From positions 248,001-312,000 of the forward strand of contig NZ_CP170386.1 in NCBI RefSeq assembly GCF_042468235.1: a DNA stretch of 64,000 nucleotides. The letters run 5' to 3'. The position numbers were made by a program, and so were the translations under genes. This stretch comes from Lonepinella sp042468235. GTDB lineage: Bacteria; Pseudomonadota; Gammaproteobacteria; Enterobacterales; Pasteurellaceae. Shown here piece by piece: positions 18,319 through 26,547 of the stretch (position 1 is the first letter of the stretch; each line of letters starts with the position of its first letter). Under the pieces are notes generated by a model that saw only the letters and a program-made list of their open reading frames with translations, did no database searches and was not told the DNA's origin.

Positions 18319-18366
18319 CATCATTGCATATTTATTTGTCTAGTGGCTGGGGACAACCCCCCCCTA

Positions 18367-18407
18367 TTTTGGATAAAATGGCGTTGTGAATGATTAACGA
18401 AATTTAG
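18367..18407 (+). pseudogene. hrpA 3'-end remnant C
   Basis: The last codons of an hrpA-like end can be aligned here with small indels: GGATAAAA..GTTG..AAT..GATTAA.GAAATTTAG, ending in a stop shared with remnant A. Together with remnant B it may form one displaced end split by the fic module. Confidence 0.55.
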
Positions 18408-18415
18408 AGGAAAAT

Positions 18416-19357
18416 ATGTCTGAAAAAAGCCTAGACACAGCGTTGTTAGCCATTGAAGTATTATGCAATATTCCAAAAAGCAGAAAAATCGACAGTCAAG
18501 AATTACAACAAAAATTGGCAGATGCGGGTTATGTACGTGATAAACGCTCAATTCAACGCTTGCTTAAAGTGTTGGCAGAACATTTTGATATTGAAGTGGA
18601 TGACCGTTCTAAACCCTATGGTTATTGCTGGAAGAAAAATTCCAATGGCTTAAATATTCCTAGCTTAAGTCCACAACAAGCCCTTGTGTTACGCCTTGCC
18701 GAAGAACAGCTTAAAACCTTGTTACCAGCCAATATTATGCGTTCAATGCAAGGTTTTTTTGAGCAAGCTCGTTCGCAACTGAATGGTGATAATAAAAAGC
18801 GAGAAAAACAATGGCTAAATAAAGTTGCCATTGCCCCCACCAGTCAACCGCTTTTGCCTGCCAAAGTGAACAGTAAAATTTTTGAAACCATTAGCACCGC
18901 ACTATTTGAAAATCGCTATTTGATGGTGAATTATCAAGGGCAATACCGTTCTCATCAAGCCAAAATAATGCCGTTAGCTTTGGTGCAGCAGGGGGCGAGT
19001 AGCTATTTAGTGGTGCGTTATCAAGACGATGATACGCCAAAACATCTTGCCTTGCATCGTATTAAATCTGCGGAGCTTTCTACCATGTTCTTTGAACGCC
19101 CGACCGATTTTGTGTTGAAAAATTATGTGAACGATGCCCATTTTGGCTTTGGCAACGGCAAACTGATTCAGCTGCGGTTTTCCGTGGCACAGTACGCTGG
19201 CTTTCATTTAACCGAAACGCCCTTGTCTGCGGATCAACAAATTTTAGAACAATCCGAACAGCATTATCGTTTTCAAGCTACGGTAGTGGACAGCGAAATG
19301 TTAGATTGGTGGCTGGCGAAATTTGGGAATGATATTTGGGATATTGAAAAAAATTGA
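18416..19357 (+). CDS. WYL-domain transcriptional regulator 1
   Basis: The 313-residue protein has an N-terminal winged helix (about residues 8-70, SIQRLLKVLAE), a WYL domain with the strand MVNYQGQYRSHQAKIMPLAL (about 170-189), and a C-terminal WCX-like extension. Such regulators, for example the BrxR/CapW type, often control phage-defence loci and bind inverted repeats upstream. Two perfect dyads lie in its own promoter. It precedes the island genes on the same strand and is a candidate binder of the recurring RCGACA-N5-TGTCRT sites, although WYL regulator 2 is equally possible. Confidence 0.88.
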   Translation: MSEKSLDTALLAIEVLCNIPKSRKIDSQELQQKLADAGYVRDKRSIQRLLKVLAEHFDIEVDDRSKPYGYCWKKNSNGLNIPSLSPQQALVLRLAEEQLKTLLPANIMRSMQGFFEQARSQLNGDNKKREKQWLNKVAIAPTSQPLLPAKVNSKIFETISTALFENRYLMVNYQGQYRSHQAKIMPLALVQQGASSYLVVRYQDDDTPKHLALHRIKSAELSTMFFERPTDFVLKNYVNDAHFGFGNGKLIQLRFSVAQYAGFHLTETPLSADQQILEQSEQHYRFQATVVDSEMLDWWLAKFGNDIWDIEKN

Positions 19358-19370
19358 AATTTAACCATTG

Positions 19371-19459
19371 ATACGACATAGTTTGTCGTGTAAATGGATA
19401 ACATTCTCTTTGAAATCTCAAAGTGCGGTGAGAAAACAAAAAATTTTGTGATTTTTATA
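19371..19459 (+). repeat. Duplicated promoter region, copy 1
   Basis: The segment from the palindrome ACGACA-N5-TGTCGT through AAAGTGCGGTGA and AAAATTTTGTGATTTTT is clearly similar to 21056-21141. The two copies flank the Nmad2-Nmad3 pair as direct repeats. Confidence 0.75.
19373..19389. promoter_or_regulatory. Island operator site 1 (ACGACA-N5-TGTCGT)
   Basis: The perfect 6-base arms ACGACA (19373-19378) and TGTCGT (19384-19389) flank TAGTT. A possible -10 (TAACAT) follows 9 bases later. It is one of six sites with the same form upstream of island transcription units. Confidence 0.75.
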
Positions 19460-19498
19460 TTGCACATTTTATTTTATATTTAGTTTATGGAGATATTT

Positions 19499-20143
19499 AT
19501 GTTCAATTTGAATAAAAATATGAACCCTACTTTTTATACTTACAAAGTAGCTTATGATCATGGAACAGCACCTAATCTTGATCAATATTATTGCTCATTA
19601 GCGATTTGTAAGCCTGTTATTAGGCGAACTGCTAAAGTTGGAGATTTAATTGTTGGATTTGATACTAGAGAAAATAGCAATAGGATTGTGTATATTATGA
19701 TTGTTGATGAAGTGATAAGTTGGCATGATTATATTATTCGATGTGAAACAGATCCACTTCTCAAGAATAAAATACCTTGTTATGAAAATGATTATAATGG
19801 AGATTGTATTTGGAAAGTTGAGTCGTTTGGTATTTCTCATCAGCCATTAAAATCTCGTTCTGGTCATGGTATTAATTGCTATCATACTGATGTAGAGAAA
19901 GGAAAAAATGTATTGCTGGGTAAAAAATTCATGTATTTTGGTAACGGTGAAAATATTGATCTGAGAATTCCAGAAAAGTTTCATAGAATTATACCTAATA
20001 GAGGTCATAAATCGAAAGCTAATATTCCTTATTTAGAACCATTTATTGAATTTATAAATAAGGAATTAGAATTAAGAGGATTACAAGAATTTAAATTTTA
20101 TGGTAATCCAAAATTACCACTTGAGCCTAAAAATTGGGAGTAA
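19499..20143 (+). CDS. Nmad2-type nucleotide modification-associated protein
   Basis: The protein of 214 residues starts MFNLNKNMNPTFYTYKVAYD. I chose ATG 19499 because GGAG lies 8 bases upstream, whereas ATG 19487 has no such site. The segment KVAYDHGTAPN, the CSLAICKPVIRRTAKVGDLIVGF stretch (given here only as landmarks, about residues 28-50) and the later KFMYFGNG match my recollection of the Nmad2 family. Nmad domains were defined by their association with hypermodified DNA bases and conflict systems; their biochemistry is largely unknown. It is paired with an Nmad3 gene 3 bases downstream. Low GC and the lack of an uptake signal suggest recent acquisition. Confidence 0.7.
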   Translation: MFNLNKNMNPTFYTYKVAYDHGTAPNLDQYYCSLAICKPVIRRTAKVGDLIVGFDTRENSNRIVYIMIVDEVISWHDYIIRCETDPLLKNKIPCYENDYNGDCIWKVESFGISHQPLKSRSGHGINCYHTDVEKGKNVLLGKKFMYFGNGENIDLRIPEKFHRIIPNRGHKSKANIPYLEPFIEFINKELELRGLQEFKFYGNPKLPLEPKNWE

Positions 20144-20146
20144 ATT

Positions 20147-21028
20147 ATGAAAGTGATTTTGTCAAGAAAAGGTGCAGATGGCGGAAATTGGAAATTTCCA
20201 AGTCCAATTTTACCAGATGGAAGAATGTTATCTTTCCCTATCTATTCTGAAAAAGATTCAGTTTGTCCAAATGATTTATATTTAGATGGTGTGGACATTA
20301 AAAAGTTGATATTGGATTTACATCCTAATTTAAGTAATGATGCACGAATAAGACATTTACATCTTGATCCTGATTTGAATCGAAATCCTAATAATAGACC
20401 AAAGGATTGGAGACCATCTTTAGGTCAAGTAAATGCTGCTCAAGGAATATTATCTAATCATAAGGTAAATACTAATGATGTGTTTTTATTCTTTGGTTGG
20501 TTTAAACACGTTGAAGAAGTAAAAGGGAAATGGAAATATTGTGGTAAAGATATTCATTCTTTATTTGGTTGGTTAGAAATCGAAAATGTATTGAATTTTA
20601 CTGATAAGAATAAAGAAAATCTCATTCAACAGTATCATTTTTTAAAACAGCATCCACATTATAATAGCACTAATCTATCAACCAACACGGTATATATTTC
20701 TAAAGATAAATCAAATTATTCCAAATCTTCAGAATTTGGAGCGGGAGTTTTTCGTTTTTCTGAAAAATTACAACTTACAGCAGAGGGGAGATCAAAAAGC
20801 CAGTGGCTTTTACCAAGGTGGTTTAAACCTGATAATTTAGATTATGCTTTAAGTTCCCATCATAATTCAAAACGTTGGATTGAGTACACTGCGAGTAATG
20901 ATAAAGTTATATTACAGTCTGTATATCGTGGTCAAGAATTTGTCATGGATAGCCAATATTTCCCAGAATTAGAGGATTGGATTACAGAAATCATTCAAGA
21001 AGGTACTATGGAAAACTTGTGTATGTGA
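20147..21028 (+). CDS. Nmad3-type nucleotide modification-associated protein
   Basis: The 293-residue protein begins with MKVILSRKGADGG and PSPILPDGRMLSFPI, the N-terminal signature I associate with Nmad3. HLHLDPDLN (about residues 67-75) and the FFGWFKHVEE segment (about 115-124) follow. Its reaction is unknown; the family is found with DNA-modification and defence genes. It is 3 bases after the Nmad2 gene, so they form a unit. It is AT-rich and flanked by duplicated promoter segments. Confidence 0.75.
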   Translation: MKVILSRKGADGGNWKFPSPILPDGRMLSFPIYSEKDSVCPNDLYLDGVDIKKLILDLHPNLSNDARIRHLHLDPDLNRNPNNRPKDWRPSLGQVNAAQGILSNHKVNTNDVFLFFGWFKHVEEVKGKWKYCGKDIHSLFGWLEIENVLNFTDKNKENLIQQYHFLKQHPHYNSTNLSTNTVYISKDKSNYSKSSEFGAGVFRFSEKLQLTAEGRSKSQWLLPRWFKPDNLDYALSSHHNSKRWIEYTASNDKVILQSVYRGQEFVMDSQYFPELEDWITEIIQEGTMENLCM

Positions 21029-21055
21029 TAAATATAAAATCTATACCACCTTTCT

Positions 21056-21141
21056 ATGCGACACACTTTGTCGTCAAAAAGAATAAAATTACGTTGGAAA
21101 TTCCAAAGTGCGGTGAAAAAACAAAATTTTGCGATTTTTCA
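21056..21141 (+). repeat. Duplicated promoter region, copy 2
   Basis: This is the second copy of the segment at 19371-19459, better preserved around TGTCGTCAAAAAGAATAAAA and the uptake signal. It now drives the two small genes at 21172. Confidence 0.75.
21058..21074. promoter_or_regulatory. Island operator site 2 (GCGACA-N5-TGTCGT)
   Basis: The arms are GCGACA (21058-21063) and TGTCGT (21069-21074) around CACTT. A good -10 candidate, TAAAAT, starts 9 bases after the right arm. Confidence 0.75.
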
Positions 21142-21150
21142 CCGCACTTT
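21105..21150 (+). other. Inverted pair of uptake signals forming a leader hairpin
   Basis: AAAGTGCGGTGAAAAA (21105-21120) is perfectly mirrored by TTTTTCACCGCACTTT (21135-21150), a 16-base-pair stem with a 14-base loop. It lies between the operator and the ribosome binding site of the gene at 21172. Paired uptake signals often act as terminators, but here the T run is in the stem, so it may be a leader structure. Confidence 0.7.
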
Positions 21151-21171
21151 CCCCCATTAAAGGAGAACATT

Positions 21172-21417
21172 ATGCACCCTGTTATTGAATTTTACCTAGA
21201 CCAACGTAAAAGCGAAATGAATTTTAGCTTTGAACAAATGTTAGCGATTGAGCCGTTAGCTATTGAATTAGGTTATTTCTGGATTCCGTGGTTTTTCCCT
21301 GTGTTGGAACGTTCTAAATGGAACAAAAAAATGCCGTTGCTTTCTCCCGATGAAATTGAATTTTTCAAACAAAATGAACAGATCCAACAGCGTTTTTTGA
21401 AGCCTTTGATGCAATAA
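21172..21417 (+). CDS. Uncharacterised small protein, first of a coupled pair
   Basis: The 81-residue protein starts at ATG 21172 behind the ribosome binding site AAAGGAG. It is rich in aromatic residues (FWIPWFFPVLERSKW in the middle) and has charged ends, with no membrane-length helix that I would trust. I do not recognise a family. Its stop overlaps the next start (TAATG), so both products are made together. It lies just upstream of the PP2C and AAA+ genes and is probably functionally linked to them. Confidence 0.65.
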   Translation: MHPVIEFYLDQRKSEMNFSFEQMLAIEPLAIELGYFWIPWFFPVLERSKWNKKMPLLSPDEIEFFKQNEQIQQRFLKPLMQ

Positions 21418-21668
21418 TGGCGTATTTTGAAATACAGCGAAATGGCACAGAATTAACCATCACGGAAACCTTAACACAACGATCCTACTGGCTTAAAAAT
21501 ATTGGACATCAACAGAAAAAAATCAGCCGTATTATTCGTAGTCTGAAATTATTAGGACAAGAACTACTGGCTCGTAATTTACAGCAGTTAGCGATTAAAT
21601 TGGGACAAGAAAAAGGCTATTTATTGCCCGATACGTTAGAAATTTGGCAAGGTATTTTTGAAGACTGA
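21417..21668 (+). CDS. Uncharacterised small protein, second of a coupled pair
   Basis: The 83-residue protein starts with a short beta-rich part (YFEIQRNGTELTITETL), and helices rich in Lys, Arg and Leu follow. No family is recognised. Translation is coupled to the preceding gene. About 80 bases separate it from the PP2C phosphatase gene, on the same strand and with no clear terminator between. Confidence 0.65.
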   Translation: MAYFEIQRNGTELTITETLTQRSYWLKNIGHQQKKISRIIRSLKLLGQELLARNLQQLAIKLGQEKGYLLPDTLEIWQGIFED

Positions 21669-21750
21669 AAAAATTTCTCAAAATTGACTTTTAAGATGAA
21701 ATAAAAGCTGGTTAATCAATGTATGCTTGAATAGAGAAAAGGAACATTAA

Positions 21751-22509
21751 ATGGCAGCTTATCCAATTACTTTTTGCCAACGTTCAAACTATAAATTTCC
21801 TTGTGAAGATGCGTTATTTAATGGCATTGATGTGTATCAATATAAAAATAAGAACGCAGAAACCATGTTGGTAGAAAAGCCACATCCGATTATTGCCGTG
21901 GCGGATGGGGTTTCTGCTACGCCCAATTCTCATAAAGCCAGTCGTTATTGGATGGAGCAGATTAAAAATTGTGATGTATTAAATAGTCAATGGGTAAGGA
22001 AAACGCATTTACAGTTTTGTGATGATTTTCCCTTTCAATGCGGTTCAGCGACCACATTAGTCGCCGCACAATTATTTGAAAATGGGCGAATTAAAATCGT
22101 GAATGTAGGCGATAGTCGGGTGTATAAAATTACGGAGCAAGGCGAGTTTATTCAATTAAGCTATGATCATACTGTGCTAAATTGGTATTTAAATGAGAAT
22201 AAACATCTTGATCCCAGTGGCGAATATGCTGAGATGTATTATATGTTATCGGATTGTTTAATCGCAGATTTTGAAAGTGATGATTTTCAAATTTTTAGCC
22301 AAGATTATCAGCTTAAGCCGAATGAAAGTTTATTATTATGTTCCGATGGCTTGACGGATTTTATTGAAGCTAAACGCTTGACTGATATTTGGCGAAGTTA
22401 TACCACCAATGAACAGCGTTTACGGGGGTATTGCCAAGAAGCAAAAAAAGTACATACCTTAAAATGGAGCGATGATTTTTCGGCAGTGGCGTGGACGTAT
22501 AAAGCCTAG
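21751..22509 (+). CDS. PP2C-family serine/threonine protein phosphatase
   Basis: The 252-residue protein has the PP2C metal-binding motifs: VADGVS (about residues 50-55), NVGDSRVY (about 116-123), LLCSDGLTDF (about 195-204) and a terminal DDFSAVAW. It is a soluble single-domain enzyme that removes phosphate from Ser/Thr. No kinase gene is in the window, so the substrate is unknown. The PP2C gene precedes a double AAA+ ATPase, with its own small terminator-like dyad and an island operator between them. Confidence 0.9.
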   Translation: MAAYPITFCQRSNYKFPCEDALFNGIDVYQYKNKNAETMLVEKPHPIIAVADGVSATPNSHKASRYWMEQIKNCDVLNSQWVRKTHLQFCDDFPFQCGSATTLVAAQLFENGRIKIVNVGDSRVYKITEQGEFIQLSYDHTVLNWYLNENKHLDPSGEYAEMYYMLSDCLIADFESDDFQIFSQDYQLKPNESLLLCSDGLTDFIEAKRLTDIWRSYTTNEQRLRGYCQEAKKVHTLKWSDDFSAVAWTYKA

Positions 22510-22521
22510 TTTCCTTTCAAT

Positions 22522-22553
22522 CTAAAGGATTGTAATGATCCTTTTTCTTTTTA
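22522..22553 (+). terminator. Probable terminator after the PP2C gene
   Basis: AAAGGAT (near 22525) pairs with ATCCTTT (near 22539), and the T-rich run TTCTTTTT follows. It resembles the first dyad of the modules at 501 and 18272, so a regulatory role is an alternative. Confidence 0.5.
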
Positions 22554-22565
22554 TTACTTTTTTTT

Positions 22566-22582
22566 GCGACACAATTTGTCGT
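22566..22582. promoter_or_regulatory. Island operator site 3 (GCGACA-N5-TGTCGT)
   Basis: GCGACA (22566-22571) and TGTCGT (22577-22582) flank CAATT. A -10 candidate, TAAAAT, starts 9 bases later. It precedes the double AAA+ ATPase gene by about 85 bases. Confidence 0.78.
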
Positions 22583-22666
22583 ATCAATTCATAAAATTAT
22601 CCTAAATCGACTTTTAATTTTCCCTTTAAGCTTATTTATAGCGAGAATGTTAATACTAAGGAGTTT

Positions 22667-24751
22667 ATGATGGAAACAAAATATCAATTACAACGCAGTT
22701 CCCTTTCAATTTACAGCCAAAAAATGATTTTACGCTATTTGTTTGATTGCAATGCGTGGCGATTTTTTATTGAACGAAATACTTGGGCGGATAGTCATTT
22801 AGCCTATGCATTAGGTATTCCACCGAATGCAGCAATTCCATTTTTTGATACAAATGATGAACAGCAATATTCAGCTGAACGTTTATTAAAAGCACGTTTT
22901 GTGGAAATTCAGCAAGAATCTGATAATGAAGCTGAATGGAAAATGTTGGAGAAAAACATTGATTTTATTACATCGTTACTTAATCTTTCCGAAACTGAAC
23001 AAGCTTTGCTGCGTTTCTCTGTGCATTTGGAATTAGAAAAAGGGTTGGTTTCAGCATTGGATTTATCACGTCAAAATGATCTTAACTTAAATGATTGTTT
23101 GGAAATTATGAGCAGTGTATTACTTATTCCAAAAGGTAAATTAAGAAACGCTTTAAATAAAAAATCAAAGTTGTTTAGTTACGGAATTTTAACTCGCAAC
23201 AATTATAGTAATGAAGTAAAAGATTTTATTCGTTGGAACGATATTGTCGATATTCACGATTTTGCGAATTTTGAAATTGATTACAAAATATTATTAGCAC
23301 GCTGTTTAAGTGAAAGTGTTGAACCAAAATTAAATCTTGAACAGTTTGCACATATTAATGAATTTAAACAGCAACTTTTTGATTATTTAACACCAAGTTT
23401 GGCAAATAAAAAACGTGGTATCAATATTTTTATTCACGGCAAAGCAGGTGTGGGCAAAACGGAATTTGCGACTTTAGTCGCTAAACAACTTGCACTACCT
23501 TGCTATACCTTAACTGCGGAAGATAAAGATGGCGATATTATTGATGGAGAGGAACGTTTGAATAATTGTCGCTTAGCCCAACGTTTATTAGAAACAGCAG
23601 AGCAACAGGCTATGATTATTTTTGATGAGGTGGAAGATGTGTTTTATGGTGGTTTTTTTCAAAAATCCATTGCGCAATCTCACAAAGCTTGGGTAAATCA
23701 ATTATTAGAAAATAATGCGGTGCCGATTATTTGGCTTTCGAATCAGATTCAAGGCATTGATCCTGCCTATTTACGCCGTTTTGATTTTATTTTTGAAATG
23801 CCTGATTTACCAATTAAGAATAAAGAAAAGCTGATTTTAGCAAAAGTGGGGAATAAATTATCTGCCGATTATGTGCATCATTTTGCGGTGCAAGATGAGA
23901 TTTCGCCAGCGTTGATTGATAAAGGCTTTACGATTATGAATCAGCTTGCAGCACATCAAGATAAAATTGATGGCAAGGTGGCAATCAACTGGTTTAATCA
24001 AACGTTACAAGCACAAGGCTATAAAAAAATTGAGCCGTTAAACCAAAGTGCAGTGCATTATTCTTTAGATTTTATTGCTTGTACGGACAATATTCATCAA
24101 ATTAGTCAAGGTTTACAACAACATAAACGGGGGAGAATTTGTTGTTATGGTCCAGCTGGGACAGGTAAAACAGCATGGGCAAAATGGTTAGCTGAGCAAG
24201 CGGTGTTGCCTTTGTTGCAACTCAATGGCTCGGATTTACTCGATCCTTATGTGGGCGGAACGGAGCAGAAAATCGCCCGTGCATTTAACAAAGCCAAGGA
24301 AAATAATATGCTATTGGTGTTAGATGAAGTGGACAGTTTTTTATTTGACCGAAATGGGGCGGATCGCAGTTGGGAACGCTCAATGGTGAATGAAATGCTC
24401 ACCCAAATTGAGAAATTTGATGGCTTGTTGGTAGTGTCCACCAATTTAATGGACAGTCTTGATCCTGCGGTGCTACGCCGTTTTGATCTCAAATTGAAGT
24501 TTGATTATTTAACTCAAACGCAAGTTTGCGAATTGGCGAAATGTCAGGCGGAAAATCTCGGGATTGTCTTAAATGAACAAGATTTTATGCGATTAGCCGA
24601 TATTGATTATTTGACTGCTGGGGATTTTGCCGCCGTAGCTCGCCGTCATCAGTTTTCTTCATTTGAAAATGGGAAAGATTGGGTGATGGCATTGGCGAAA
24701 GAGTGTGAATTAAAGCCCGTGGTGAAAGGTCAGGTAAAAATGGGGTTTTAG
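22667..24751 (+). CDS. Double AAA+ ATPase
   Basis: The 694-residue protein has an N-terminal helical region (about residues 1-245) and two AAA+ modules. Module 1 has Walker A HGKAGVGKTEFA (about 257-268) and Walker B IIFDEVEDVF. Module 2 has Walker A GPAGTGKTAWAK (about 497-508), Walker B LLVLDEVDSF and the arginine-finger region DPAVLRRFD, and looks like the Cdc48/FtsH/proteasomal ATPase type. No protease or membrane domain is fused, so it probably remodels or unfolds a partner. The neighbouring PP2C and small genes are natural partners. The start may be ATG 22667 or 22670, both behind AAGGAG. Confidence 0.9.
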   Translation: MMETKYQLQRSSLSIYSQKMILRYLFDCNAWRFFIERNTWADSHLAYALGIPPNAAIPFFDTNDEQQYSAERLLKARFVEIQQESDNEAEWKMLEKNIDFITSLLNLSETEQALLRFSVHLELEKGLVSALDLSRQNDLNLNDCLEIMSSVLLIPKGKLRNALNKKSKLFSYGILTRNNYSNEVKDFIRWNDIVDIHDFANFEIDYKILLARCLSESVEPKLNLEQFAHINEFKQQLFDYLTPSLANKKRGINIFIHGKAGVGKTEFATLVAKQLALPCYTLTAEDKDGDIIDGEERLNNCRLAQRLLETAEQQAMIIFDEVEDVFYGGFFQKSIAQSHKAWVNQLLENNAVPIIWLSNQIQGIDPAYLRRFDFIFEMPDLPIKNKEKLILAKVGNKLSADYVHHFAVQDEISPALIDKGFTIMNQLAAHQDKIDGKVAINWFNQTLQAQGYKKIEPLNQSAVHYSLDFIACTDNIHQISQGLQQHKRGRICCYGPAGTGKTAWAKWLAEQAVLPLLQLNGSDLLDPYVGGTEQKIARAFNKAKENNMLLVLDEVDSFLFDRNGADRSWERSMVNEMLTQIEKFDGLLVVSTNLMDSLDPAVLRRFDLKLKFDYLTQTQVCELAKCQAENLGIVLNEQDFMRLADIDYLTAGDFAAVARRHQFSSFENGKDWVMALAKECELKPVVKGQVKMGF

Positions 24752-24867
24752 TCTTATTCATTTTATGACATACATCAAGAAACTGAAATATTATCCTTTT
24801 GATTTGCCTCATTATGGCACATAATAGCAGTTGTTTTTTATAGACTAGAACAAAATAAGGAAAAACT

Positions 24868-26160
24868 ATGGCTCAATTCAACGCTATCATAGCAATTCTA
24901 GGTATTATCGCCACGATTTATTTACTCATCAAAAAATACGAAACTCGCACCGTATTAATCGGGGTGGGGTTGGTAATGGCAATTATTACCTTAAAACCCA
25001 TGGAAGCCTTAGATGCGTTTGCCAAATCCATGACATCAGGTGGCTTGATTATGGCGATCTGTTCAAGTATGGGGTTTGCTTATGTGATGAAATTTACTCA
25101 ATGCGATAGCCATTTAGTGCATTTACTCACGAAACCTTTAAGCGGTTTAAAATTCTTTTTAATTCCGATTGCAACGATTATTACGTTCTTTATTAATATT
25201 GCCATTCCATCTGCCGCAGGTTGTGCAGCTGCTGTGGGGGCAACGTTAATTCCAGTGTTAAAAAGTGCAGGTGTACGACCAGCCACTGCTGGGGCAGCGA
25301 TTTTGGCAGGGACATTCGGTTCAATGATGAGTCCAGGGTCTTCCCATACTGCAATGATCAGTGAAATGTCAGGATTGACGATTACTGAAGTCAACCTTTC
25401 CCACGCACCTTATACCATGATTGCTGGGGCGATTGGTGCTTTAGTGTTGACGATTTTAGCCATTGTGTTTAAAGATTACGGTGAGCAACATCGTCAAGCC
25501 TATATTCAAGAAAATCAAGAAACAGAATCACATTTTGAGAAAGTTAATCCATTGTATGCCCTTGCTCCGTTAGTTCCCTTAGTCATTTTGGTGATTGGTG
25601 GTACATCATTACAACAGGTGTCTGGTTTAGAGTGGACCAAAATGGGCGTGCCGCAAGCGATGTTGATCGGAGCAATTTATGCCATTGTGGTGACACGTAT
25701 TTCGCCAGTAAAAATCACCGAAGAATTTTTTAATGGTATGGGTAATTCTTATGCCAATGTGCTAGGTATTATCATTGCTGCCAGCGTATTTGTTTCTGGT
25801 TTAAAAGCCACTGGTGCAGTAGATTCCGCCATTGAATTTTTAAAACATTCCAATGAATTTGTGCGTTGGGGAGCGACTATTGGTCCATTCTTAATGGGTG
25901 TAGTAACAGGCTCAGGCGATGCCGCTGCGATTGCCTTTAATACCGCTGTGACACCGCACGCCGTGGAGCTAGGTTACACTCATGTTAATTTAGGTATGGC
26001 AGCCGCCATTGCTGGAGCGATTGGTCGAACTGCTTCACCAATAGCAGGCGTAACCATTGTTTGTGCGGGATTAGCAATGGTTAGCCCAGTGGAAATGGTG
26101 AAACGTACCGCCCCAGGTATGATTTTAGCGACCTTATTTTTAGCGTTGTTTATGTTGTAA
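24868..26160 (+). CDS. DcuC-family anaerobic C4-dicarboxylate transporter
   Basis: The 430-residue protein has about 12 membrane helices and the DcuC pattern of two repeat halves, with conserved Gly/Ser/Ala-rich loops such as IPSAAGCAAAVGATLIPVLK (about residues 112-131) and GSMMSPGSSHTA (about 151-162). DcuC carriers move succinate, fumarate or related acids across the inner membrane, mainly in fermentation. Its base use resembles the housekeeping genes, and it ends in a terminator made of inverted uptake signals. It looks like a resident gene within an island of acquired ones. Confidence 0.85.
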   Translation: MAQFNAIIAILGIIATIYLLIKKYETRTVLIGVGLVMAIITLKPMEALDAFAKSMTSGGLIMAICSSMGFAYVMKFTQCDSHLVHLLTKPLSGLKFFLIPIATIITFFINIAIPSAAGCAAAVGATLIPVLKSAGVRPATAGAAILAGTFGSMMSPGSSHTAMISEMSGLTITEVNLSHAPYTMIAGAIGALVLTILAIVFKDYGEQHRQAYIQENQETESHFEKVNPLYALAPLVPLVILVIGGTSLQQVSGLEWTKMGVPQAMLIGAIYAIVVTRISPVKITEEFFNGMGNSYANVLGIIIAASVFVSGLKATGAVDSAIEFLKHSNEFVRWGATIGPFLMGVVTGSGDAAAIAFNTAVTPHAVELGYTHVNLGMAAAIAGAIGRTASPIAGVTIVCAGLAMVSPVEMVKRTAPGMILATLFLALFML

Positions 26161-26175
26161 AACTGAATCAAAATG

Positions 26176-26218
26176 CACCGCACTTGTGTGATTTTAGCCA
26201 AAAGTGCGGTGTTTTTTT
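26176..26218 (+). terminator. Terminator built from inverted uptake signals
   Basis: CACCGCACTT (26176-26185) pairs with AAGTGCGGTG (26202-26211), followed by seven T. Inverted uptake signals commonly serve as intrinsic terminators in Pasteurellaceae. It ends the DcuC transcript. Confidence 0.9.
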
Positions 26219-26547
26219 ACTCTTTTTAAGGAATAAATAAAAAGGCTGATTTTATTTGATAACGACATGAATTTCACAGCTTGCTTAAAATAGTCTGAAG
26301 TGATCTTCGGAAAACCAGCTGAATTGAATTACCGATGATATAAGGCGTTAATGAAACAGCTTTTGAGAGAGATTTAACCTTATACTCGACCTATTTTAAT
26401 CGGTGAAAACATTAATCAGAAAGGAGTAATTGAAATTTATATTCACTTATGAAATAAAAAGAAGAAAAAAATTTCATTCTACTTTTTTTCATAAAAATTT
26501 AATGATATAGTTTGCAACCAGTTATGTTTGTAAGCTATTCTGCTGGA
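26219..26547. other. Intergenic region before the heptamer repeat
   Basis: No convincing gene is visible on either strand; short translated fragments are interrupted by stops. A possible promoter, TTGCAA (26512-26517) with TATTCT about 18 bases on, would place the heptamer repeat in a transcribed leader. Confidence 0.4.

Noticed and set aside
24820..24867. FNR-type site before the DcuC gene
   Set aside because: TTGAT-N4 is present, but the second half-site CTCAT departs too far from ATCAA to be called.
26270..26440. Possible gene remnant after the DcuC terminator
   Set aside because: Short readable pieces are separated by stops and I could not connect them to any family.
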